Below, piece after piece: positions 37,801 through 47,799 of a stretch of DNA of 64,000 bases (positions are counted from its first letter, which is position 1; every line of letters begins with the position of its first letter). Source of the stretch: Rallus limicola (Eukaryota > Chordata > Aves > Gruiformes > Rallidae); NCBI GenBank assembly GCA_022605955.1, contig JAKCOZ010000005.1, positions 43,328,950 through 43,392,949 of the forward strand, given 5' to 3'. The translations under genes and the position numbers were made by a program. The notes under the pieces were generated by a model. It worked only from the letters and a program-made list of their open reading frames with translations. It searched no databases and was not told the DNA's origin.

Positions 37801-40800
37801 AACATTAAAAATATTTAACCTGGTAGTGGATGACATGCTGCACGTTGGGAATATCAAGACCACGAGCTGCAACATCTGTTGTCAGGAGGACACAGCTGAG
37901 AAAGTGATAACATTTAATGAATATAAAAATCAAAGAGTAAACCATCTGCCAAGAACATAATACAGCAAGCTAGAGTTCTACCCCAGCAATTTAAGGAACA
38001 GATTTGGACTATATCATCTGCTGGAAATATGCTATTTGTTTGCCCTTACAGAAAACGATACCCAATATTACATCAGAGGCAGTCTTGAAACAGCAATTAA
38101 TGCAAATGTTACCTTCATCAGGTCTATTCTGTTTCCAATAAAGAAAGGCACTACCTTGCTGGATCCTGTTTTCCTATGCTTTTATTCTCTACCAATTCAC
38201 AGGAATGCTAACACAACTTGCTGTTCAATGACCTAATCCAACCACTTGGCAGGGGAGTCTGCTCCCCTTCATTACGTTCCTCAGTGGTCTGCCCAGCCTG
38301 GGTTTAAAAATATCTTTATCTTGATATGAACATACCATTAGCAACACAGCTGATCTTTTGGCAGGAGAGAATGGTTATTATAAACTTCAGCAGTTGAGAA
38401 AAAAAAACCCAACCAACAAAGCCCACACATTATTAACATTACAGATTTAATTAACAGCTTTTTGTAGCTGAAGCATCTCCTACTGAGTCGTACTCAAGTT
38501 AAGTTCTCTCAGTAAATTAAAAGCTAGAGATACAAAGGGGAGGGAATCTGTTCTGACAATTCATATTTCTCCTTAACCTTAGAAATGAAGAACTACTCAA
38601 AGAAGACATGCTTTTATATTCAAGTCTACTACAGAGACTGAAGTCTCCTCGGGGTATGGAATGGTTAAGTTTTGAAAAAAGTCTCCCAGCAACTGAAACG
38701 AGTTACTTGTATGTAATGGAAATTTGTTAAGATTTCATGGCTTCTAGCTCCATACTCTACTGCTACAAGGTCCAAAGCTGAAATAAACAGAGAAAATTCT
38801 ACAGTTTGCAATCTGCAGGCAGCCTCAGATTTCTTCTTGCCTTGAAAAGCTGCTGTCTCTGAAAATGACCCATCTGGCCTAGGCTAATGGTATTGACACT
38901 ACATTTTGCCACTGCAGATCTATCATGGCAATTCAGCCTCTGCCACTTCTCCTGCATTACTCTAGCAAACCTTGAGCCTCAGGAAGTTAATTCCCCTAAC
39001 TAAACCCACAAAACCTAACCCAGCAAAAAGCAGTGTTAGTTTTCTGATGGCTTAGTGAGATGAACCAACTTACAGAAGGATCAAATGAACTGCAGAGCCA
39101 AGTCACAGGGGCAGAGGGGTGTGCAGGATGATTATAAGAGCATATGGTTGAAAATGGGGCAAGTGACAGCTCCTTCAGCAGCAATGAACTGCCAGACCAC
39201 AGAATAATTCAGGCTCCAAGGGATCTCAGGAGGTCTCTAGACCAACCTTGTCCTAAATGCAGGATTACCTATAAGGTTGGACCAAGTTTTTCAAGGCTTT
39301 ATCCAACTGAGCTCTGAAAACATCCAAGAATGAGCAATTTGTCCTCAAAGAGCTTTCATACATCCAGCCTGAATCTCTCATTTCAACTTCTATCTGTTAC
39401 CCCTTACCCATCTGTGACACATCACTGTCAAGAGCCTGGCTCCACTTCTTGATATCCTTCTTTGAGATACCGGAGGGCTGCCATTAGGTCTCCACAAAGT
39501 CTTTCTCCCAGGTGATATAAACCCAGTGCCCTCAGCCTCTCCACTGGCAAAGCAAGTGTTTCATGATCACTTTGGTGGCCATTCAGTAAACTTGTTCCAG
39601 TTCACCTCAGCCATCCTGTGAAACCTCATTCCTACTTGTCAATAGCCTGGGCACACGAAGGGGACTTGCATCCCCAGCTAGCTTCCACAACCCGCTCCTT
39701 CTCTAACAGAGCTGTTTCCTCCCCCCACCCCCCTTTACATGATTTCTTCTCTACAAGGAAGTAGAAAATCAACTCACCTCTCTCGCTCAGCAAACCTTTC
39801 CAGGTTTTTCAGCCTTTGCTTTTGGTGCATGTTGGCATGCAAAGGAAGAGGATCACAATTTAAGATTGTGAGGAGAGAACTGAGACGTTTTACACAGTCT
39901 ATGCTGTTTGCAAAGACCATGGTTCTTCCCGGGTACTGGAGAAGAAAGTAATAGAGATAATAGTCCTTCTCATCTGTATTACAGTGGATTCTGGTTTCTG
40001 TCAGAGTCTCAACAGTAGCCTCTTTCCTTGTTAAGTCTATCACTTTGGGTTTGCCCTTTATTCCTACTTTTTCCATTAACAATTCTAGCTTGGTCTTCTT
40101 GTCCATCTTTTTAGCATTCTTTTTCTGTAAAACTCTTGAGGGGGTCTGATGAACTAAAGTCAGAGTCGCAGAAAAAACAAAAGTCTGTCGTTGAGGGTTA
40201 TACTGTGAGTCGTTTAAGATTTCCAGCAACTGAGACAGCTCTAAGAAGTGACCTTTCTCAACCATTCGGTCTGCTTCGTCAATCACAAGGCACCTGTCAA
40301 ACAGAAAACACACAGTAAAAATACACTTGCACAGATAAGTACAAATCTGTTACAGTTCAAAAGAACTTTTCCTGCTAAACACATAATGGAAGTTCTGTGT
40401 GTAAACCCCAAAGGAACACCAGGTATGCTGGGGTAGCTACTGCAGCCCTCCACATTTCTTTTTGAAAAAATCAGGTTTCTGAAGGAAAAATGAAGGGTTT
40501 GCTACTGGCTATACTTGACATTTCCTTCCATCAACATAACCACTGTGCATTTCAATAACATGCTCTGGCAAAGAAGTAATCTTTCATAGCTGAAATTACT
40601 TAATCAGTGAGTAAACATAATCAGTACGCAGTGACACATAATTCAGTATCCATCAGTAAAGCCTAAAAGGTACCCTTACCTGAGCTGCCGGAGATTTGAG
40701 AGATGTGGGTGTCTCTCTTTAACTAACTCCCAGAGACGGCCTGGAGTTGCAATTACAATTTCTGGCTTTCGATTCAGTACACGTTCTTGCTTCTGTGCAG

Positions 40801-43800
40801 CCATGCCTCCAACTAGAATTGCAGTCTTAATGCCTAGAACATATGAATAATATTCTTTATCTCACTCATTTATCAGTGAATGTCTACATCTATCCATCCA
40901 CTCAAAGAAGTATTTTTAAAAATCCATACTGTAACTTTCAGCAAGCATTTTGGCCAGGAAACTTCAAGGGTTTTATGTAACACTGAACATGCAGTAGTGC
41001 CCTCAGTTTAACAGAAAAATCCTCATTATCAGTAGATGCCAAAAATAGTCTTTCTTTTCATGCACTTGTCTTCCAACAAAATTACGTATGCCCTCTGTAG
41101 CTGTGAGTTTTGTTCACCCCTACTTCAGAATCACATTTTGTCAACTCTATCTGCATGAATAAGCATGTTCCTGTTATGAAAAACCATTAAGCCCCTCCAA
41201 CAAAAAGGCTGAGAAATGCTTGTCTTGCTAATAACTGCTCATTTGTTATGGAATAATCCTAACAAGAACGCTCTCTCCCAGTTAATGATTCTCTGGATTT
41301 CACAGTAGTGCAGAGACCCTAAACTTGTTTTAGGCAACTTTCTCAGGCACTAAAAAAAGTTTGGCTTTGGAAACACAGACTTGACACATGCATTATTTCA
41401 CCCTATTTCCTCAGAGAACACACTGGCCCCTGCAAAACTCTGTACTACTCTGCAAGGCTCTTTCAGCTTCCAACCTATTGCAGAGTTCTTTTCCCTACTC
41501 CCTGTGGAATCACAGAATCATAGAATGGTCTGGGTTGGAGGGGACCCCAAGGATTATAGAGTTGTAACCCCCTGCCACAAGCATGATTTAGACAAAGTTG
41601 CCCAGGGCCCAATCCAGCCTGGCCTTGAACACCTCCAGGGACGGGGCATTCACTACTTCTCTGGGAAAAAAATTCTAGCACCTTACCACTCTCTCTGTAA
41701 AGAACTTCCCCCTAATATCTAATCTAAACCTTCTCTCCTTTAGCATCAATCCATTCCCCTTTGTCCTGCCATTGTCTACCCTTTAAAAAAGTTGATTCCA
41801 CTCCTGTTTGTATGCTCCCTTCAGGTACTGGAAGGCTGCAATGAGGTTACCCTGCAACCTTCTCTACTCTAGGCTGAACAAGCCCAGCTCCCTCAGCCTC
41901 TCTTTGTAGGGGAGGTGCTCCAGACCTCTAATTATCTTTGTTGTCCTCCTTTGAACCCTCTCCAACAGTTCCCCATCTTTCTTATACTGGGGGCCCCAGA
42001 TCTGGACACAGGACTCCAGATGGGGCCTCACAAATCCCATGCTTCCATGTGGGCATTTTTTTCAAAGTGAGTTTGAGGTGATGAAGAAAGCTCATATCAA
42101 AACCTATTTTCTCTTCTGTTACAGCAACTATACATCACTTGGCCAGCACGTTTTTACACACAAATAGCACTGCTCCTAACAGAACTATACTTACATAAAC
42201 TGATTATTTCAGGCTAGGACTTAAAATTAGCCTTGTAATCAGCTACAGACTGATGAGCACAGCAGGATGTATACACACCTAAGGAAGATGTGCTTAAAAG
42301 CAGCTCACTGCACTACATATCCTCTTCAATAAGTAAACAATTAGTATTATCGGAGAAGTGGGGAGTTGTTTCCCAGTTCTCTCCATCTTGAACACATCCT
42401 CACTCATTCACTTACAGATATGCTGACCTCCCATTTGGAAGAGAAAGGAATAGGACTGAATTACTTTTATCAGGTGCATTACCCAGCAAGATGCTGTGGC
42501 CTGACTGCTGTAGGAGGCAAGTCAAACAATCCAGCAGTACCTTCTACCCTTAAAATTTATGACCATAATTCTTATTTCAATAGATAGATCAAAAGTATAT
42601 AGCTCTACCTATAATCTATAGATGTTGACATATCTGTCAAAAATTAAATAATTAAATATATATGTATTTTATATACATAATGAAATTATTTTTCATCTAT
42701 AACCTACATCATGCAAAATCAGGACAAAGTCAGCTGTGGCTGAGTATCTAGTACTGATTCTGTGTTGCTAAAGCATGAGTCCACACCTATTTGGAGGAAG
42801 AGACATTTTAAAGCGAAAGATCTCACATTAACTGTTTACTTCCACATGCATCTCCTCAGAGAATTTTAAAGAATTTCTCAAATATCAGTAACTACAAACC
42901 TTAACCCCTCAAAAGCTACCCCAATTTTATGATGAGGAAGAAACTGTGGCACGCATTCTGGCTCGACACCAATGCCAAGATCCAAACCCAGCATAACCTG
43001 AGCATCACTCATGGGGGTCTACTTACCCGTAAACTTTGCAACTGCATCAATGTGGTGTTTTACTTGTACAGCTAATTCTCTTGTGGGAGTAAGGACCAGT
43101 CCTAAAAGAGGTCTTTTTTTATGGGAGCCAAAAGTACGTGTCTCGTCACCACAATCAAATTCAAAGTTTTCCAGCACCTTCGCACAGCCTGGTGTGAAAG
43201 ATGCATCATCTTCATCTCCACTATCTTCAACCTGCTGATGGATTAGTTTTTCTGCTTCATCCTCATCTTCCCATCTTGTTTCATCATGATGCTGATGGGA
43301 CTCTCCAGAAACACTGTCGTTTGTGGCTCGTGAGCTATTTGATTTTTGCCACTGCAGCACAGAGTGAATCATTGGAATTGCAAACGCAAGCGTTTTGCCG
43401 CTTCCTAAAAACCAAAGAAAAGTAACACAGACTGACAAGTCATTTACTTGAAAAGATGAGAAAAGCAACAGCCAATCACAGACTGTTCTTAAAACATACA
43501 GTTGTAACAGACACAAACTCTTTATCTTTAGAAGACCATCTTTTCTGCTGTTCCTTTTAACCATCTCCTAGAGGTCACCAATAGCGTACTTCCTGGGGAA
43601 CGGGTATTTTTCCAATCTCTAGCAGGTCAGGCAATTCATTTGTTCTGAAAGTGTTTTTTTAAAGCTGCAGTTGTAGCCAAGATATTTTTAAAGAACTGCA
43701 TGCCCGTAAGGAGAATACCATGCCCTAATTGACAGTTCTGACCAATGTTCTCCAAATAAAGGAATAAGCAATGAGGCCAAGGACAAACTAGAATGTACCT

Positions 43801-46800
43801 GAGGATTCACTTCCACATTCAATGTACAGTACTTTGTTCATGACTTTCTAAGAAACTGTATTTTGACATAGTCCATCATCTAATTTACTAATCTTTCAGC
43901 AGTTCATATTTTAATAATCAAAGCACATAAATCTAATTTAAAACAGATAATTCACTCTGAAAAGGGGTCTGTCAAATACAAAAGTGCTCACCTAACTTTA
44001 ATTTCAAGGTTTCACTGTACCAAACCACAAGTCACATGCCTGCCACATCCCCTTCCAAACTGTCACTAACAAAGGTGTTGGGAGAAGTCTGGGAGCACAC
44101 CCACCCCAGTTAAGGTTCTCATAAACATCAGTTCATTGATCACAAAAGCAGCACCCAAAGCACGAGACACTGTAACCAGGCCACTGCTGGGAAGCAGCCC
44201 TCTGGAAATCTCAGCTCAGCTCCTTGAGCACTGCTTGTCCGTACCTCAAAATCCAGAATGGTTTCCCAAATTCAACAGTGCAGAATTGCCTATTTAGGGG
44301 AGAACCTTAATTTCAGTTAATAAACAGCCAAGCCCAATATCCTGACCAATATTGCTGCAAAGTCTCCTCGTATCCACTTCCCCACCTTTCTGCATGTCTG
44401 GGAGGCTTCTTCCAACATCTGCACTCGAAGCAGAAATATGTTTATAATCTGCATTGGCACACAGTAAGATTCTGCCTTACCAGAGCATCTGTTTTTACAG
44501 TGAAGAACATTGCTGATCTTGACTAAAATGTAATGCAATTTGGCTGGTGCAAAAGTCAGTCCTGCAACCAGCTAGATTGTGGCTGTAATGATGAGCATTC
44601 TGCAGGCACTAGATTCACCCACAAATTACACAAATAATCACCTCACAGGGCACATTATCTTCACAACACACAGATAACACACCATAGCCAGGCCTGCAAA
44701 AGCATTAGAAAATTATATCTTGGCACCCCCAGATAGCACAGATGAAGCTAACTCATGATCTTTTAAACAGTTTTAGACTGTAAGATTTAACTGAGATAAA
44801 ATATGGTTTCTCAACCAAAAACTTTACTAGTTCTACGTGGTAATGAACAGAACTGGTTAGATCCACAGCAAAAACAACAAGCCTTGACACATCTGCATCT
44901 GATCTTCACTATCACAGCAAAATCTTGCTATTGTCCCCTGTGTTGATACAAAAAATAGAGAAGAAAAATAGTTCTTTCAGCTGTCATTTTCCTCCCTAGG
45001 CCCAATGCTAAGGCAAGCTGTAGAATGTAGAAAAAAAGGACTGGAGTGTTTCAGTCCCTCTCAGCCACAGCACTTCCTGACAGACAATTGTCTACATCTT
45101 CTCTCAAGTTTCTGCAGGAACACCAATGATCCACTGGGCTCTGGGGAGACAGCCTGGCTTTCCTTCATAAAAGATTAAACTAAATGAGTAAAACAGTTTT
45201 AATACCTGAGGGTTATGCAAAATTGGACACCAACACAACCTGCCACCAAATGTGCTTTCCATTCAGCAGCTAAAGGGATTTGCTTCTCAGCACTGCCAAA
45301 ATGGTACTTTTTTGCAGCACAAAACCACTTAAATTTTCAGTTCCATTTTCAAAAACACTCCCTGCAGGGTTTTCTAATCTTATTAAAGCTAATAGCACCA
45401 GCCTAGCTTCTAATTAAAATAAAAATGCAAATGACTGCATATCTTATTAGCTGCTATACCTTCATGTTTAGGCACAGTAAATGGCTTTACAAGACAAGCA
45501 GTGAGATAAGGCAACTGGAACAGATGAAAAGAATGCCAAGAAAGCCTTTAAACCAAACACAGCTTCCAATTGTGCTTCCTATTTTTAGCTTTTATGGGGA
45601 AAAACATTGCACTGTTAAAGAAGACAAAACTTCAAAGATATGAGCAGCAAAAAAAATTAGAAAGTAATGCTCTGAGACTTCACAGCAATGTTTAAGTAAA
45701 AAAAGAAACAAACAAAGTTCAGTAAGGCTACAAGCAATGCTCAAAGACAAAGGCAGAGATGATGCAAAGCTGGACGAGGGGCAGTATCTCTCCAGTGAAT
45801 GGATCAAAGTAAACTTCAAGCACAGGCAGTGACGAGGGCCGGTGACAACATACAGGCCACGCCCAGAGACAGGGTGCAGGGTGGGCCCGTTTTGCCAAGA
45901 TAAAGGCTTAGCCCATATTCCCAGTGCCTAACACCGTGCCCAGTATGTATTTACTGCTCTAAGGCAGTACTTAGATCACCTTCAAGAGGAACCTAGGTCC
46001 CTGCTGTGCCTCAGCATGGGACAACCACAGAAGTTAGGCTGTTGGGAAAATGACCCTGTTTGATTCATGAACTCCACTCTACAGTGTTTTGACAAAACAG
46101 GAAAGAACTGAAGAAACAACAGAAAAAGACTGTCAAAAGCATAAAAACCTAGTGAGACTTGAAGGCTTTGCACAGTGCACTTGGTGAAGGTGGAATGTCC
46201 AAGGTTTGCAAGTTCCAAAGTTTTAACACATCACAACAAATTACTACTATACTGGATACACAGAAGATACAAGCTCATCCTACGTGTAAATGCTTCTGCT
46301 TCACATAAAAACAAACTACACTTCAGGAGGGGAGATGGGAAGCATCCAGCATATACATCCAATTTAGCAGATCTGTACCTGTTTCTGCAGCACCAAGAAC
46401 ATCCATGTTGTCCCGGATGGCAGAAGGCAAGGCTAAGGCTTGAATAGGAGTTGGAGCACTAAATCCCAGGTAGCTCAAGGCCTGCAACACTGGTTCAGGT
46501 ACAAACAGGTTTTTCCATGCAGACACATCAGCTTTGTGGTCAGTTGAGGCAGACAGAACTTCCGTTGTCCAGTTTTTACTTTTTTTAGTAGACACCAACT
46601 GAAGAGCTTCCTGAGCTTGAAAAGCCTGATTTTGTGCTGTCTTCTTTTTCTTTGGAGCATCTTTTGTGCTTGAAGTGCCAGCCACATGTTCACGATCCTT
46701 GCAACTTACCGCTTCGACTATTTTGTTACACTTTGCCTCTTTATCAACTGACACATCATTTTCTGCTGCATGAGGATCATTGTTTTTATCTGCTTTGCTT

Positions 46801-47099
46801 CTCAATTCTTTGTTTTTCTTCTTCTTTTTCTTTTTGGGAGGGGTGACAGGTGCTTCCTCATCATCATTGCCTTCTGAAAGACTCTCAGCCTTTCTCTTCT
46901 TCTCTTTTACTTTCCCAACTTTGGAAGAACTTACTAGTTTGTACTCTGTAAGTTCCTCCAAGCATATTATATCTTTAAAGTCCTCATCAGCAAACAGATT
47001 GGGGTCGATATGCACAGTCTTCCATTCTCCAACTACTTGAATGCCTTTTTGTTTTGGTTTAAAGGTAGATTTAAATCTCCTTCCTTTTATTACCTTCAT
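31658..47099 (-). CDS. DDX24: ATP-dependent RNA helicase DDX24 (complete, 8 coding exons)
   Basis: DDX24 is a nucleolar DEAD-box RNA helicase linked in mammals to ribosome biogenesis and control of p53 and innate signalling. The exons are 47099-46379, 43404-43027, 40833-40680, 40293-39778, 37895-37820, 37294-37106, 33745-33616 and 31887-31658. They total 2394 bases (797 residues; human has 859), and every phase agrees. Visible motifs: lysine-rich nuclear signals in the N-terminal domain (around 95-105), Walker A AAETGSGKT (237-245), PTREL (347-351), TPGR (396-399), DEAD (423-426), SAT (459-461), TDVAARGLD (596-604) and HRSGRTAR (625-632). An acidic insert lies between Walker A and PTREL, as is typical of DDX24. 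All catalytic motifs are intact. The start ATG at 47099 gives the expected N-terminus. Confidence 0.97.
33616..33745 (-). CDS. DDX24: DDX24 exon 8 (residues 679-721), GC donor
   Basis: The acceptor TTTTGTTGCAG is followed by [13 protein letters not shown], matching the C-terminal helix of the family. The exon ends ATGG followed by GCAAGT, a GC-type donor that keeps the frame into exon 9. A GT donor two codons on, paired with a later acceptor, would also keep the frame but is a weaker match. Confidence 0.88.
33893..34757 (+). mobile_element. CR1 LINE, 5'-truncated, in DDX24 intron 7
   Basis: The copy begins at the FADD catalytic motif ([11 protein letters not shown]) of the CR1 reverse transcriptase and runs through [12 protein letters not shown] and [17 protein letters not shown] to the 3' tail ending ATTCTGTGATTCTATGAT. 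The RT frame stays open to 34422, followed by a 3' part with a frame change. It is antisense to DDX24. Its protein differs at only a few positions from the CR1 at 2.7-3.4 kb, so both are probably recent copies of one subfamily. Confidence 0.96.
36582..36905 (+). mobile_element. Older CR1 fragment in DDX24 intron 7
   Basis: The sequence matches the 3' part of the CR1 coding region and its untranslated end, for example the stretch encoding [14 protein letters not shown] codons around 36830-36870, but with many differences and no long open frame. It lacks the terminal repeats. Confidence 0.85.
37106..37294 (-). CDS. DDX24: DDX24 exon 7 (residues 616-678)
   Basis: The acceptor TTTGCAG and donor GTAAAA bound 63 codons in phase 0. 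Motif VI (HRSGRTAR), with its arginine finger, is intact. The end of the second RecA-like domain follows. Confidence 0.96.
37820..37895 (-). CDS. DDX24: DDX24 exon 6 (residues 590-615)
   Basis: A small 76-base exon has acceptor TTTCTCAG and donor GTTAAA. It encodes motif V ([11 protein letters not shown]) and VQHVIHYQ. The exon is too short to be obvious alone, but both splice phases and the family alignment fix it. Confidence 0.94.
39195..39650 (-). mobile_element. Decayed CR1 fragment in DDX24 intron 5
   Basis: Read on the minus strand, the segment follows the order of the CR1 3' region: the RT tail, the lysine/leucine-rich segment, then a tail starting near a decayed ATTCTGTGG. Similarity is low. 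It is the oldest CR1 piece in the window. Confidence 0.6.
39778..40293 (-). CDS. DDX24: DDX24 exon 5 (residues 419-589)
   Basis: The acceptor GTTTGACAG and donor GTGAGT bound 516 bases. The exon carries the DEAD box (VIDEADRM), the SAT motif and the first half of the second RecA-like domain, including [12 protein letters not shown]. The serine codon at the right junction is split AG|C. Confidence 0.96.
40680..40833 (-). CDS. DDX24: DDX24 exon 4 (residues 367-418)
   Basis: The acceptor ATGTTCTAG and donor GTAAGG bound 154 bases. The exon encodes the GG motif (LVGGMAAQ) and ATPGR, parts of the first RecA-like domain that contact RNA. The last arginine codon is split. Confidence 0.95.
41508..42040 (-). 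mobile_element. CR1 fragment in DDX24 intron 3
   Basis: The plus strand begins with the reversed CR1 tail (ATCACAGAATCATAGAATGG) and continues through reversed CR1 3' sequence, including the CTCAGCCTCTC and GGGGCCCCAGATC blocks. It lies in the same direction as DDX24 transcription and has no long open frame. Confidence 0.9.
43027..43404 (-). CDS. DDX24: DDX24 exon 3 (residues 241-366)
   Basis: The acceptor TTTTTAG starts this exon and GTAAGT ends it. It completes Walker A (GSGKT), carries a serine-rich and acidic insert ([14 protein letters not shown]) and then PTREL. The insert is much shorter than the one I recall from human DDX24 and accounts for most of the length difference between the proteins. 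Confidence 0.95.
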
Positions 47100-47112
47100 T
47101 TTTACTTAAAAC
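46379..47112 (-). CDS. DDX24: DDX24 exon 2 (first coding exon, residues 1-240)
   Basis: The acceptor TTTAATCCCCTAG precedes 47112, 13 noncoding bases follow, then the ATG at 47099-47097. The exon encodes the basic and acidic N-terminal domain, the Q-motif region (GFSAPTPIQ) and the start of Walker A. It ends ACAG with a GTACAG donor, so the Walker A glycine codon is split. Coding part: 721 bases. Confidence 0.93.
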
Positions 47113-47300
47113 CTAGGGGATTAAAAAAAAAAAGACAGGGCACTGGGTGAGAATGGGGGTTACACTGAGAGTATTCAAGCACAGGGGAACGCCTTCTCCT
47201 CCAGGCCTTAAACACAAACGCAGGAGGGCAGGCCTCGCTCCTGAACAGCTCCGCGGGTAAAGCTAAAACCCCCGGAACAAACCCTGGCAGCTCGCGAGGC

Positions 47301-47347
47301 ACTCCCACTCCCACTCCCACTCCCACCCCCACCCTTACCCTTACCCC
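47301..47347 (-). repeat. G-rich hexanucleotide array, G-quadruplex candidate
   Basis: On the minus strand there are several runs of at least three G separated by short spacers: a GTAAGG pair, then GGGGGTGGGAGTGGGAGT-type units. It is a GGGAGT array of about four copies on the DDX24 sense strand. It overlaps the candidate exon 1 donor sites. Confidence 0.8.
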
Positions 47348-47520
47348 TGCCCAGCCCGGGCACTTCCCGCCGAAGACCCGGCTCCGGGCACCTTCCGGAC
47401 CCTTGAGAGGCCAAGGAGGCCTCACCAGCCCATAGCCCCAGGCAAGGTGCTCCCCCCGCCCCTCTAGCGCTCACCGCGCTCCGCAGCCCGAGACAGCCCG
47501 GCAACAAGATTTCACACGGC
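47345..47520 (-). other. Inferred DDX24 noncoding exon 1
   Basis: The exon with the start codon begins at a clear acceptor (47113), so a 5' noncoding exon must lie upstream on the minus strand. The best donor is GGGGTAAGGG at 47345/47344, with a second GTAAGG six bases on. Intron 1 would be about 230 bases. The left-hand value of the transcript start is a guess within the CpG island. Confidence 0.4.
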
Positions 47521-47571
47521 CCTGTCAGCCACTAACGCCACCACCCACCGCGTGCTCTCGTGGGCGCCACC

Positions 47572-47644
47572 ATTGGTACGTGACGTCACTGCGCGGCGCC
47601 CGCGGCGCCTGCGAGTGCGTTTCCAGAAGATGGTCCTGGATTGG
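47572..47644 (-). promoter_or_regulatory. CCAAT and CRE-like sites upstream of DDX24
   Basis: On the minus strand there are CCAAT boxes at 47576-47572 and 47644-47640. The palindromic CRE TGACGTCA lies at 47581-47588 between them. NF-Y and CREB/ATF bind these motifs, and the arrangement is common 50-150 bases upstream of housekeeping start sites. Transcription probably starts between about 47400 and 47550. An E2F-type TTCCCGCC lies at 47364-47371. Confidence 0.55.
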
Positions 47645-47763
47645 TGGGAGGTGGAGGTGGGGCGGTGCTACGGGACGCAGCGGCCCGGCTCGGCGGGCGG
47701 TGCTGCCCCGCTCTTCGTTGCCTGCGCGGGCGCGCCCTGGTGGCGGGTCTTGTGACTGTGAAT

Positions 47764-47799
47764 GGTCCCGGTCCCGGTCCCGGTCCCGGTCCCGGTCCC
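47764..47799. repeat. (GGTCCC)6 tandem repeat
   Basis: Six exact copies of GGTCCC lie about 180 bases upstream of the CRE on the far side of the DDX24 promoter. The array is GC-rich, and its unit count may vary between individuals. Confidence 0.95.

Noticed and set aside
38230..38320. Possible CR1 tail in DDX24 intron 5
   Set aside because: A few words resemble reversed CR1 3' sequence, but the similarity is too short to support a call.
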